A DNA stretch of 59,749 nt from Oscillospiraceae bacterium (GTDB taxonomy: Bacteria > Bacillota > Clostridia > Oscillospirales > Acutalibacteraceae): positions 1 to 59,749 of the forward strand of contig JALEQX010000015.1 of the NCBI GenBank assembly GCA_022763825.1, in the 5' to 3' direction. Below the pieces are notes generated by a model. That model saw only the letters and a list, made by a program, of their open reading frames with translations, was not told the origin of the DNA and ran no database searches. This document shows positions 26,872 through 35,731 of the stretch, in pieces. Both the position numbers and the translations under genes were made by a program. Positions within the stretch are counted from its first letter, which is position 1. Every line of letters begins with the position of its first letter.

Positions 26872-28923
26872 ATGCCTAAAATAAATGTTTTGCCTCAGCA
26901 CGTCGCGGAATTGATTGCCGCGGGCGAGGTTGTGGAACGTCCGTCGTCGGTCGTTAAGGAACTCATAGAGAATTCAGTCGACGCGGGTGCGAAACGCATA
27001 ACCGTCGAAATCAAAAACGGCGGAGTTCGGTTTATCAGAATTTCAGACGACGGATGCGGAATTTCGCGCGATGACATACGAAACGCGTTCGTCTCCCACG
27101 CAACGAGCAAGATTAAGACGGGAAGCGACCTCGACAGGATAACGACTCTCGGATTCAGGGGTGAGGCGCTTGCAAGCGTAGCGGCCGTCGCAAGAGTTGA
27201 GACTCTTACAAAAACCGCGGATGAGGACATCGGCACACGGTACGTTATCGAGGGAGGAAAGGAAAAGACGTGTGAGGACGCGGGTTGTCCCGACGGCACG
27301 ACGTTTATAATACGCGATATTTTCTATAATACCCCCGCGAGAATGAAATTCCTGAAAAAGGATTCGACCGAGGGAAATTACGTTTCCGACGTGGTTGTGC
27401 GCCTTGCTCTATCGCACCCGGGGATAGCGTTTTCGCTTATTAAGGATAATAAACGCGTTTTGTCTACGTCGGGTTCGGGTTCTTTAAAAGATACTGTTTA
27501 CTCCGTATTCGGCAGAGAATTTTCATCGTCTCTTATCGAGTGCGGATATACAGTCGATTCGGTCTCGGTCAGCGGTTTCGTTTCGCTTCCGGCGGCGGGC
27601 AGAGCTACGAGAAATATGCAGCACTGCTTTGTAAACGGCAGATACGTAAAAATTCCATCGGCTTCGTCGGCTCTTGACAATGCGTACAAGAACAGCGTAA
27701 TGGTCGGCAAATTCCCGTCATGCGTACTGTTTATAACCGTTCCTCCCGAGAGCGTGGACGTAAACGTTTCCCCCGCAAAGACTGAGGTAAGGTTTTCCGA
27801 CGAACGTAAAATTTACGAAGTTATATATTATGCGGCGCTCGGCGCGATTCGTTCGAACGACGTCAGAAATCAGATTAAACTTGATAAAAAAGAGCCGATA
27901 AACGAATTTATAAACAGAAATAAAGAACCGATAAAACAGACCGTCATGCCCGAAAACGTGACAGAGGTTAAACTGAAAATCCCCGGAATCGTAACATCAA
28001 AAGCGGTAAGTGCGGAAAATGAAGCAAAGCCTGTTTTAAACGGCGGATTCGAATTTAACAGACGAAAAGTCAACATTGATATTTCTGCGGCGGACGAAGA
28101 GAATATTACGGATATAAAAAATACTAAAAAACCGGCAACAGCCGTAACGGAAGCCTTTGAGCGTAAAAATACCGAGCCGGCAGCCGGACTGACTTCGCCG
28201 TCTCAATATGCGAAGCTTCACGAACCCGAACCGCCGTCGTACTCATTAAACGACAGCGAAACGCCCGATTTGATATCGGGATATGAAAAAAACATTAAAA
28301 ACGAGGAAACCGCCGAACCTGCACCGCTGAAAACCGAGGACGAAAAGGACGCGGAGGATTTCAGCGTAATAGGCGAGGCGTTCAACACATACATAATTGC
28401 GCAGACAAAAAAGAAATTATTATTTATAGACAAGCACGCGGCGCACGAGCGTATTTTATTCAACGAATTAAAAAAGCGCGGAGCGGATTCATCTTCACAG
28501 CTTTTGTTACGACCCGTCACGGTTACGTTAAGCCGGGTCGAGTATATCGCCGTCACGGACAATCTTGATTTGTTTAAAAATGCGGGATATGCCGTCGAGG
28601 ATTTCGGCGAGGGGTGTATCGTCGTCAGGGAGTGCCCGATTGATTTAAGCGAGACGGATATCGCCGATATCATAACCGAGCTTGCGGGACAGCTCATGGA
28701 CGGAACGAAAGCCATGATGCCCGAAAAACTCGACTGGCTCTATCATTCTACTGCGTGCCGTGCCGCGATAAAGGCGGGAAACAACATTTCTCTGCCGGAA
28801 CAGAGAGAACTTGTAAGACGCGTACTGTCCGACGACGACGTAAGATTCTGTCCGCACGGCAGACCGGTTATAATCGAAATGTCGGAATATGAACTTGAAA
28901 AACAGTTCGGAAGAATACAGTAA
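26872..28923 (+). CDS. mutL: DNA mismatch repair endonuclease MutL
   Basis: GHKL ATPase N-domain with E-L-I-E-N-S-V-D-A-G, D-D-G-C-G-I, T-L-G-F-R-G-E-A-L-A-S-V, then a long acidic linker (~330-490), then the dimerisation/endonuclease domain. C-terminal nuclease motifs are A-C-R-A-A-I-K-A-G and C-P-H-G-R-P. The metal motif, normally D-Q-H-A-x2-E-x4-E, reads D520-K-H522-A-A-H-E526-R-I-L-F-N531-E532: Q is replaced by K and the last Glu is displaced by one residue. Nicking activity is therefore likely but less certain. 683 aa. Confidence 0.95.
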   Translation: MPKINVLPQHVAELIAAGEVVERPSSVVKELIENSVDAGAKRITVEIKNGGVRFIRISDDGCGISRDDIRNAFVSHATSKIKTGSDLDRITTLGFRGEALASVAAVARVETLTKTADEDIGTRYVIEGGKEKTCEDAGCPDGTTFIIRDIFYNTPARMKFLKKDSTEGNYVSDVVVRLALSHPGIAFSLIKDNKRVLSTSGSGSLKDTVYSVFGREFSSSLIECGYTVDSVSVSGFVSLPAAGRATRNMQHCFVNGRYVKIPSASSALDNAYKNSVMVGKFPSCVLFITVPPESVDVNVSPAKTEVRFSDERKIYEVIYYAALGAIRSNDVRNQIKLDKKEPINEFINRNKEPIKQTVMPENVTEVKLKIPGIVTSKAVSAENEAKPVLNGGFEFNRRKVNIDISAADEENITDIKNTKKPATAVTEAFERKNTEPAAGLTSPSQYAKLHEPEPPSYSLNDSETPDLISGYEKNIKNEETAEPAPLKTEDEKDAEDFSVIGEAFNTYIIAQTKKKLLFIDKHAAHERILFNELKKRGADSSSQLLLRPVTVTLSRVEYIAVTDNLDLFKNAGYAVEDFGEGCIVVRECPIDLSETDIADIITELAGQLMDGTKAMMPEKLDWLYHSTACRAAIKAGNNISLPEQRELVRRVLSDDDVRFCPHGRPVIIEMSEYELEKQFGRIQ

Positions 28924-28953
28924 ACAATAATTTACCTCGGTAAATTATTGTTT
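28922..28953 (+). promoter_or_regulatory. Perfect 15-bp inverted repeat between mutL and miaA
   Basis: AAACAATAATTTACC (28922-28936) and GGTAAATTATTGTTT (28939-28953) are exact complements with 2 nt between them. The repeat starts within the mutL stop codon and ends 2 bp before the miaA ribosome site GGGAGG (28956-28961). The T run is too short for a good terminator; an mRNA-stability or translation element fits better. Confidence 0.65.
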
Positions 28954-28970
28954 CCGGGAGGAAAAAACGG

Positions 28971-29912
28971 GTGATTAAAATTGCCGCTGTCGTCGGTCCC
29001 ACGGCTTCGGGTAAAACCGCGTTGTCCGTGACTCTTGCCGAGAAATTTTCCGGCGAGATAGTTTCCGCCGACTCGATGCAGATATATAAAGGTATGGACA
29101 TAGCCACGGCGAAGCCGACAGAGGAGGAGAAACGCTCAATTCCCCATCACATGATGGATTTCCTCTCTCCCGACGTAAAATATTCAGTCTCCGACTATGT
29201 TAAGGACGCGAAAAAATGCGTTTCGGACATTGTTTCGAGAGGAAAACTCCCGATTGTCGCGGGCGGAACGGGACTGTACGTCGATTCACTTTTGACAAAT
29301 ACGGATTTCGGCGAAATGCCCGATAATTCGAAAATAAGAAAAGAACTTCAGTCAAGACTTGAAAAAGAGGGCAGTTCCGCCATGCTCGGCGAGCTTATGA
29401 AAATAGACCCGGAGTGCGCGAAAACGCTTCACGAGAACAACGCCGGCAGGGTAATCAGAGCGCTGGAAGTATATTATCTCACGGGCGTGACTATGACCGA
29501 ATTAAAAAGACGGTCGCATTTAACGCCGAGCGAGTACGACGCGTGTATTATCGGTATTAATTATAAGGACAGGGACGTTCTTTACTCGCGTATTGACAAG
29601 CGCGTTGATATGATGGTAAACGAAGGGCTTATAGAAGAGGCAAAACGTTATGCGGATTTATGCCCCGATACAACGTCGGCGCAGGCGATAGGATATAAGG
29701 AATTAAAGCCGTATTTCGACGGCGAAATAACCTTGGAATGCGCGCTCGATAACTTAAAACGCGCGACGAGACGTTACGCGAAACGTCAGATAACATGGTT
29801 TAAAAAAAACGGGAATATAAACTGGATTTATCCCGACGAGGATAAGGATTACATAAATACGGCGGAAAATATAATTTCCGAATTTTTAAAGAAAGGCGGC
29901 GACAGCGTATGA
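28971..29912 (+). CDS. miaA: tRNA dimethylallyltransferase MiaA
   Basis: Transfers dimethylallyl from DMAPP to A37 of tRNAs reading UNN codons; the product is the substrate of MiaB. P-loop G-P-T-A-S-G-K-T at residues 9-16, then SADSMQIYKGMDIATAKPT, PHHMMDFLSP, GGTGLYVDSL and AQAIGYKEL. The start is GTG 28971 with GGGAGG 9 bp upstream. 313 aa is normal. The stop overlaps the next gene by 4 nt. Confidence 0.95.
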   Translation: MIKIAAVVGPTASGKTALSVTLAEKFSGEIVSADSMQIYKGMDIATAKPTEEEKRSIPHHMMDFLSPDVKYSVSDYVKDAKKCVSDIVSRGKLPIVAGGTGLYVDSLLTNTDFGEMPDNSKIRKELQSRLEKEGSSAMLGELMKIDPECAKTLHENNAGRVIRALEVYYLTGVTMTELKRRSHLTPSEYDACIIGINYKDRDVLYSRIDKRVDMMVNEGLIEEAKRYADLCPDTTSAQAIGYKELKPYFDGEITLECALDNLKRATRRYAKRQITWFKKNGNINWIYPDEDKDYINTAENIISEFLKKGGDSV

Positions 29913-31237
29913 AAGACAGACCCGTTAAAGAAAAAAATTCTGCCCCGGACGAAAAGAAACTCAAACGCGGTGAAAAGCAGAAGCGCATACGTAAAATCAA
30001 AATCGCCGTGCTTATCTTTCTCGCGGCTCTCGCAGTCGCGCTCGGAATCTACGGCGCAAACCTTAAATCGTACGATTCGCTGAAAACGGGCACCGCGCTC
30101 TATCAGTCGGTTACAAAGGCAATAACGGCGCAGATGTACATCGTCAGGGATGAGGACTATGTCATAACGAACGTGTCGGGAAATATCGCCTCGGCAGTCA
30201 AGGACGGTCAGCGCGTGGGCAAGGGCGACGCAGTTGCGTACAGCTTTGCCTCCGATACGGCGGCGTCGAATCTGAACAGAATAAAAGAGATAGATTCTCT
30301 TTTGCAGTATTACAATCACGTAAATTCATCGTCGGTATCATCGGCTGTTACCGATACTCTCCCGCTTAAAAACGCAGCCGCGGACGCGCTGTTCGGCTAT
30401 CTTAACGCGGTTTCCGACGGCGATATGACGGACTTTAACGACACTTCGGACGAGCTTAGAAAGGCGATTACCGAAATGCAGCTGTCCACGGGCGTAAAGC
30501 TCGATGTCAGCGAGAATATAGCGTCTCTCGAAAACGAGAAAAGCGCGCTTTCGGGTTCGGTCGGCAGTTATTCCACGATTACCGCGGAGCACCCGGGCTA
30601 TTATATTTCGGGCGCGGACGGATATGAAAAACTGCTCGACTATTCTTCATATGACAAATGGACGGCGCAGGACGTTCTGAATGCGATAAAGGCTCAGCCT
30701 CAGACCGTCCCCTCCGGAGTTATAGGCAAGCTCGTCAATAAATACACGTGGTATCTTGCGTGCGTTGTCCCGACCGACGACGCGGTTGACCTTAAAACAG
30801 GTCAGACAAAGACCATATCGTTCCCGTACTCATCTGCGGGCAATATAAAAGCCGAGCTTATAAGAATGGAAAACAGCGCGGACGCGGGAATTCTTCTCGT
30901 ATTCAAATGCAATACGATGAACGAGGAGGTTTCCGAATTAAGAAACGAGACCGCGCAGATTTACATTTCCGAATATAACGGATATAAAGTCGACAATTCA
31001 GCCATACGCGAGGTCGACGGCAGAACCGGAGTTTACGTTATCAAAGCAAACTCGGCTAAATTCAAATACGTTTACATTATTTATTCGGACGATAAGTATT
31101 CGATAGTTTCCGACCCCCCGCCCGTCAAGAACGAACAGGGAGAATACGTTGAACAGTCGAATGCGAATTATCTCGATTTGTATGATCAATATATTATAGG
31201 AGGCGTTGACCTTTATGACGGAAAATATCTCAAATGA
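29909..31237 (+). CDS. HlyD-like membrane-anchored protein of the yggS-sepF cluster
   Basis: 442 aa: a strongly basic cytoplasmic start, one membrane helix (~32-50), then a beta/coiled-coil extracytoplasmic part with a barrel-sandwich-like stretch (Y-I-V-R-D-E-D-Y-V-I, NVSGNIASAVKDGQRVGKGDAVAY) as in HlyD-type adaptors. No exporter gene is adjacent. In Clostridia, homologues sit constantly upstream of yggS-sepF-divIVA-lspA, so a role in envelope or division is more likely than classic efflux. The 3' end overlaps yggS by 23 nt. Confidence 0.72.
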   Translation: MKDRPVKEKNSAPDEKKLKRGEKQKRIRKIKIAVLIFLAALAVALGIYGANLKSYDSLKTGTALYQSVTKAITAQMYIVRDEDYVITNVSGNIASAVKDGQRVGKGDAVAYSFASDTAASNLNRIKEIDSLLQYYNHVNSSSVSSAVTDTLPLKNAAADALFGYLNAVSDGDMTDFNDTSDELRKAITEMQLSTGVKLDVSENIASLENEKSALSGSVGSYSTITAEHPGYYISGADGYEKLLDYSSYDKWTAQDVLNAIKAQPQTVPSGVIGKLVNKYTWYLACVVPTDDAVDLKTGQTKTISFPYSSAGNIKAELIRMENSADAGILLVFKCNTMNEEVSELRNETAQIYISEYNGYKVDNSAIREVDGRTGVYVIKANSAKFKYVYIIYSDDKYSIVSDPPPVKNEQGEYVEQSNANYLDLYDQYIIGGVDLYDGKYLK

Positions 31238-31943
31238 CCCGCGTTTTAACGCGATTGAGGAAAATTATAAGGTTATAAGGGAGAACATTGAAAAAAGCGC
31301 GTCGGTTTCGGGCAGAAGCGCACAGGATATAAAATTCATGGCGGTTACAAAAACCGTCGAGCCCAAATACATCAATCACGCGCTGTCTCTGGGCATTGAC
31401 CTTATAGGGGAGAACAAGGTTCAGGAGTTTTTATCAAAAAAAGACGAACTGAATCTTGACGGAGTTGAAAAACATCTGATAGGACATTTGCAGTCCAATA
31501 AGGTTAAGAAAATCGTCGGCGAGGTTGATATGATTGAATCGGTCGATTCTGTCGATATCGCAAAGGAGATAGGTAAACAGTCGGTTAAGGCGGGGCTTTG
31601 CACGGATATACTCCTTGAAATTAATATCGGCGGTGAAGAATCAAAAACCGGCATGGACTTGTCTCTTCTTAACGACAGCCTTTACGAAATTGCCGAAATT
31701 GACGGAGTAAAGATAAAAGGACTCATGGCTGTGCCCCCGATTTGCGAAGATAAAGTAAAATTACGCTCTTATTTTGAGGATATGTATAAACTGTATGTTG
31801 ACTTTAGGAGCAAAAACATTGATAATGTAAGTATGGAGATACTTTCACTCGGAATGTCGTCTGACTATACGGACGCGATTGAGTGCGGGTCAAATCTCGT
31901 AAGGGTGGGTTCCTCCCTTTTCGGAATGAGAAGTTACAGATAA
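31215..31943 (+). CDS. yggS: YggS family pyridoxal phosphate-binding protein
   Basis: PLP homeostasis protein (PLPBP/YlmE family), a single-domain alanine-racemase-like barrel. Motifs: F-M-A-V-T-K-T-V (PLP Lys), IGENKVQEF, HLIGHLQSNKVK, ING-GGEESKTGM-like (here N-I-G-G-E-E-S-K-T-G-M), LSLGMSSDYTDAIECGSNLVRVG. The start is ATG 31215, preceded by GGAGG at 31199-31203; the alternative TTG at 31206 is unlikely. 242 aa. Linkage to sepF is classic in Gram-positives. Confidence 0.94.
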   Translation: MTENISNDPRFNAIEENYKVIRENIEKSASVSGRSAQDIKFMAVTKTVEPKYINHALSLGIDLIGENKVQEFLSKKDELNLDGVEKHLIGHLQSNKVKKIVGEVDMIESVDSVDIAKEIGKQSVKAGLCTDILLEINIGGEESKTGMDLSLLNDSLYEIAEIDGVKIKGLMAVPPICEDKVKLRSYFEDMYKLYVDFRSKNIDNVSMEILSLGMSSDYTDAIECGSNLVRVGSSLFGMRSYR

Positions 31944-32004
31944 GAAGATTGTTTTGCAGGGAATAGTATTAAGATAATTTTTTTGTACGAAAGGATTGTT
32001 ATAT

Positions 32005-32556
32005 ATGAACGCATGGGAGAAAATAAAGAGTTTCGTAAACGTCCCGCAGGAGGATTACGAGGACGACGACATAGAAACAGAGGATTATGATTACGAAGAG
32101 CCCGCCCCGGTAAGAGAGCATAAGGCGAAAAAGTCGCTTTTTGACGCCGACGACGAGGAGGACGATTACGGCGCGTTTGAGCCGGCGAGAAAGGAGAGAC
32201 CCCGCGCCTCTCACGCTCAGCCGTCATTCAGAACGTCTCCGATTCATACGAATAAGGTAGTCGATATTCACACCACGGCAAAACTTCAGGTCGTTCTGAC
32301 AAAGCCCGTTAAATTTATGGAGGCTAAGGAGATTGCCGATAACCTCAACGAAAAGAGAACGGTAGTTCTCAATCTCGAATCCGCTCCCAAGGAGGACGCT
32401 ATCAGAATTCTCGACTTCCTTACGGGCGTTGCGTACGCAAACGACGGAGAGATTAAAAAAATTGCAAAAAGCACGTTTATTATCACTCCCTACAATGTGG
32501 ACGTGATGGGAGATTTACTTTACGAACTCGAAAATAACGGCGTATTTTTCGGATAA
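32005..32556 (+). CDS. sepF: Cell division protein SepF
   Basis: Membrane-associated partner of FtsZ that shapes the septum. An N-terminal amphipathic membrane-binding helix (MNAWEKIKSFVN) is followed by a long acidic linker (~15-70) and the SepF core (KVVDIHTTAKLQVVLTKP, ADNLNEKRTVVLNLE, RILDFLTGVAYANDGEIKKI, FIITPYNVDVMGD). The start is ATG 32005 with AAAGGA upstream. 183 aa. It lies between yggS and the DivIVA-like gene, as expected. Confidence 0.94.
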   Translation: MNAWEKIKSFVNVPQEDYEDDDIETEDYDYEEPAPVREHKAKKSLFDADDEEDDYGAFEPARKERPRASHAQPSFRTSPIHTNKVVDIHTTAKLQVVLTKPVKFMEAKEIADNLNEKRTVVLNLESAPKEDAIRILDFLTGVAYANDGEIKKIAKSTFIITPYNVDVMGDLLYELENNGVFFG

Positions 32557-32598
32557 TTATCCGCCGGACAAAATAAATTGTAACGGAGCGATACTTTT

Positions 32599-34230
32599 AT
32601 GATAACATCGGCACAGATAAGAGAGCATAAATTCGAACTCTCGTCGGACGGCGCGTATACTGCCGAGAGCGTCGACAATTATATGAACGAACTTTCGGCT
32701 GAATTCGACAGTCTTTACAGCGAGAACCGCGAGATTATAAAAAGACTGTCCGTATTTGCAAAGAAAATAGAGGACTATAAGCGCAGTGAGGGCGTCGTTG
32801 CCGACACTCTTTTAACCGCGCAGAAATCCGCGTCTCAGACGATAGCGGGAGCCGCCGACGTCGTCGATAAAATGCTCGAGTCCGCAAAGGGACAGGGCAA
32901 GAAAATCATAGAGGCGGCTCACAAAGAAGCGGATTCGATAAAGCTCGACAGGGACGTTATTATAACCGAGGCGCAGAAAACTGCTCAGGAAATAGCAAAA
33001 AACGCGGCGGAAAACGCACAGAATATTATATCGGCGGCGGACGAAAAGGCGCGCGAGATTACGGATAAAGCGCAGGCAGACGCCGACGCTTTGATGCAGG
33101 AAGTTAAAGACAATACCGACGAGTATATAAAGCAGGCTAACGAGGAAAACGAGGCTGAGATTTCCCGCCGTCTTGATGAGGCGCAGAACAAGCTCGACGA
33201 GTCTCAGACAGTTCTCGATAACGCGAAATCCGAAGCCGAGAACACCGTTAACGAAGCAAAAAGCGAAGCTGAGCTGATAAAAGAGGAAGCCGAGAACACC
33301 GTTAACGAAGCAAAAAGCGAAGCCGAGCTGATTAAAGAAGAAGCCGAGAATATACGCGCCGAGGCTCAGAGAATTCTTGACGAGTCGAGAGCCGAGGCTC
33401 AGAAAATTATATCCTCGGCAAACGCACAGCGCGATGATATTATAAAGAGGGCGCATGAAGAATCGACGGTCGTTTCGTCTGACGAAAACATGACTGAAAA
33501 TGATTCGGCGGATTCCGGCGAACATACAGAAGAAACTCCGGCGGAAGAATCAGAATTAAATCATAAAAACGATGCCGTTGAAACAGCCGTCGAAGTCGAA
33601 GCCGAAAAAATCGGAAACATCAACGACGAAAAAGATGTTGAAAAAATTGAAGAAGATGAAAGCGCTTATTCCGATGAATCCGGCGTTTACATCGAGGGTA
33701 TTTCATCGGACGAGGACATTATTATAAACGATACGGACAATACGGAAGATTCCGCGGGTGTTTTAGAATCAGATGAAAACAGCGAGGGTTTCGATGAATT
33801 TTTTTCCGACGGCTGGAACGACGTTAACGTTATAGATAACGACGTGCCGGCGGCGGTTGACAGCTTCACGCTCGACATGAACGCGTTCGGCGATGATGAC
33901 GACGTTTCCGAATCTCAGTCCGATTCCGACAAAAAAACCGAATCCGAAACAGTGCCAGAGGAAAAACCGGATGAAGCAAAAACTGAGGAAAGCGCTTCCG
34001 ATATTTCGGACAAGACGGAGGACGAACCCGTTAACAGTGTAAAGCGCGACACCGTAAATCCGTTTGACGCGACCGGTTCGGACAATATAGACAACGAAAA
34101 CGACGTTTTATCGGATTTCGAAATAGATTTCAGCATTTTCGAGGAAGACCCCGATAAGGAGATTAAGACGGCGGATAAGAAAAACGAAAAGAAGAATTCA
34201 AAAAAATCAAAGCGTTCAAGGCGTAAATAA
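32599..34230 (+). CDS. DivIVA-domain coiled-coil protein with acidic tail
   Basis: 543 aa. Residues 1-65 match the DivIVA N-domain (ITSAQIREHKFELSSDGAYTAESVDNYMNEL), which senses membrane curvature. A coiled coil rich in A, E, K follows (~65-285) and contains an 18-residue tandem duplication. The last ~240 residues are very acidic and low-complexity, ending in a basic cluster K-K-N-S-K-K-S-K-R-S-R-R-K. Ordinary DivIVA is ~160-230 aa, so the tail is a large extension. It probably acts as a polar or septal scaffold together with SepF. Confidence 0.85.
   Translation: MITSAQIREHKFELSSDGAYTAESVDNYMNELSAEFDSLYSENREIIKRLSVFAKKIEDYKRSEGVVADTLLTAQKSASQTIAGAADVVDKMLESAKGQGKKIIEAAHKEADSIKLDRDVIITEAQKTAQEIAKNAAENAQNIISAADEKAREITDKAQADADALMQEVKDNTDEYIKQANEENEAEISRRLDEAQNKLDESQTVLDNAKSEAENTVNEAKSEAELIKEEAENTVNEAKSEAELIKEEAENIRAEAQRILDESRAEAQKIISSANAQRDDIIKRAHEESTVVSSDENMTENDSADSGEHTEETPAEESELNHKNDAVETAVEVEAEKIGNINDEKDVEKIEEDESAYSDESGVYIEGISSDEDIIINDTDNTEDSAGVLESDENSEGFDEFFSDGWNDVNVIDNDVPAAVDSFTLDMNAFGDDDDVSESQSDSDKKTESETVPEEKPDEAKTEESASDISDKTEDEPVNSVKRDTVNPFDATGSDNIDNENDVLSDFEIDFSIFEEDPDKEIKTADKKNEKKNSKKSKRSRRK
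33235..33342 (+). repeat. 54-bp tandem duplication inside the DivIVA-like gene
   Basis: Two adjacent 54-bp copies (33235-33288 and 33289-33342) differ at only 3 positions, all synonymous. Each encodes A-E-N-T-V-N-E-A-K-S-E-A-E-L-I-K-E-E. The unit is 18 residues, near a whole number of heptad/hendecad turns, so the coiled coil stays in phase. This indicates a recent slip or unequal exchange. Confidence 0.9.
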
Positions 34231-34264
34231 TAAAGCGTTATTAAATTAAAAGGTATATATTAAT

Positions 34265-34789
34265 ATGAAAAAGGAAAACGGTAAGAAAATTCTTATCTTT
34301 CTGGGACAGCTTGCGGTCATGGCTCTGCTTATCGGAATAGATCAGCTGACAAAGTACGCCGCCGAACAGAATCTGATAGGCGAGAGAATCGTTTTGATTA
34401 AAAATTTCCTCGCTCTTACATATGTACAAAATACGGGCGCGGCTTTCGGCTCTTTTTCCGGCAATACGTTTGTTTTAGCGGGCGTTACGAGCGCGGTTAT
34501 CATAGCGGGAATCGTTGTTCTCGCGCTCGGCAGGATAAAGGGCAAGCTCCCGTGCATGTGCGCTGTTATGATACTTGCGGGCGGAGTCGGAAATTTAATC
34601 GACAGAATCGCGAATAATTACGTAATAGATTTTATCGAGACTCTGTTTATCGATTTTCCCGTGTTTAATTTCGCCGATATACTCGTAACGTGCGGGGTTT
34701 TTATTGCGGTAATTTACATGATATACGACTCGGTCAAGGAATATAAAGAGAAAAAGAACGCTCAGCTGTCCGTCGGAGAGAACGGATGA
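34265..34789 (+). CDS. lspA: Lipoprotein signal peptidase (signal peptidase II)
   Basis: Cleaves signal peptides of lipidated prolipoproteins at the lipobox Cys; GerAC is a likely client. Four membrane helices; motifs V-Q-N-T-G-A-A-F-G, G-G-V-G-N-L-I-D-R-I and F-N-F-A-D-I contain the two catalytic Asp. 174 aa is normal. Its end overlaps the following gene (ATGA), a common lspA-rluD pairing. Confidence 0.95.
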   Translation: MKKENGKKILIFLGQLAVMALLIGIDQLTKYAAEQNLIGERIVLIKNFLALTYVQNTGAAFGSFSGNTFVLAGVTSAVIIAGIVVLALGRIKGKLPCMCAVMILAGGVGNLIDRIANNYVIDFIETLFIDFPVFNFADILVTCGVFIAVIYMIYDSVKEYKEKKNAQLSVGENG

Positions 34790-35712
34790 ACGGCCGCTAT
34801 TCGTTTTCAGTCGACAATGAGAACGCAGGAACACGTATTGATAAATTCATAAGCGAGAATATCGAATCGGTTACGAGAAATTCCGTTCAGAAGCTTATAG
34901 AGTCGGGAGCGGTTACGGTAAATTCAGTTGTTCCGCCTAAGAATTATAAGTTAAAAAACGGCGACGATATAAGCGTTATGATTCCCGAACCCAAGGAAAT
35001 TTCCGTCACGGCGGAGAATATTCCGCTCGATATCGTGTACGAGGATAACGATTTGCTCGTTGTCAACAAGCCTAAGGGTATGGTCGTTCACCCCGCGCCG
35101 GGAAATTACTCCGGCACACTCGTAAACGCGCTTCTTTATCACTGCAGGGATTCATTGTCGGGCATAAACGGCGAGATCAGACCCGGAATCGTCCACAGAA
35201 TAGACAAGGACACGAGCGGACTGCTGATAGTCGCAAAAAACGACGTTTCGCACGTAAAGCTCGCAAGTCAGATACAAGCCCACAGCTTTAAAAGAGAATA
35301 CGAAGCCGTCGTCGTCGGAAATATAAAGGACGACGCGGGAGTTATAGATAAGCCCCTCGGCAGAAGCCCGAAGGACAGAAAAAAACAGGCGGTCAACGGA
35401 TTAAATCCCCGTTCGGCTGTCACGCATTACGAAGTTTTAGAGCGGTTCGGCGCGTTTACTCACTGCCGTTTTAGACTCGAAACGGGCAGAACGCATCAGA
35501 TAAGGGTGCATCTTGCATCAATCGGTCATCCCGTTGCGGGCGACACCGTTTACGGGGGCGAAAAGAACAAATGCGATTTTGACGGACAGTGCCTTCACGC
35601 GCGGACTATTGGATTTATTCACCCGTCGACGGGCGGATATATGGAATTTACGTCCGAACTGCCGGAGTATTTCACATCATTTTTAAATAAGCTAAATAAT
35701 AAATTCAAATAA
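34786..35712 (+). CDS. RluA/RluD family rRNA pseudouridine synthase
   Basis: N-terminal S4 domain (TRIDKFISENIESVTRNSVQKLIESGAVTVN, quoted here as T-R-I-D-K-F-I then R-N-S-V-Q-K-L-I) and a catalytic domain with the H-R-I-D-K-D-T-S-G-L-L-I-V-A-K motif, in which the first Asp is the nucleophile. GRTHQIRVHLASIGHPVAGD is also complete. 308 aa matches RluD rather than short RluA/RluC, but the exact target uridines cannot be assigned. It is coupled to lspA by a 4-nt overlap. Confidence 0.92.
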   Translation: MNGRYSFSVDNENAGTRIDKFISENIESVTRNSVQKLIESGAVTVNSVVPPKNYKLKNGDDISVMIPEPKEISVTAENIPLDIVYEDNDLLVVNKPKGMVVHPAPGNYSGTLVNALLYHCRDSLSGINGEIRPGIVHRIDKDTSGLLIVAKNDVSHVKLASQIQAHSFKREYEAVVVGNIKDDAGVIDKPLGRSPKDRKKQAVNGLNPRSAVTHYEVLERFGAFTHCRFRLETGRTHQIRVHLASIGHPVAGDTVYGGEKNKCDFDGQCLHARTIGFIHPSTGGYMEFTSELPEYFTSFLNKLNNKFK

Positions 35713-35731
35713 AAATTAGGAGTGACTTTTT

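Noticed and set aside
28922..28953. Intergenic inverted repeat as a standard terminator of mutL
   Set aside because: Only three T follow the stem and the miaA ribosome site starts 2 bp later; termination would leave miaA without a promoter.
32812..33525. Long minus-strand frame opposite the DivIVA-like gene
   Set aside because: It mirrors the repetitive coiled-coil coding of the plus strand, has no ribosome site, and its hydrophobic Leu/Phe/Val composition is what the complement of Glu/Lys/Asn codons gives.
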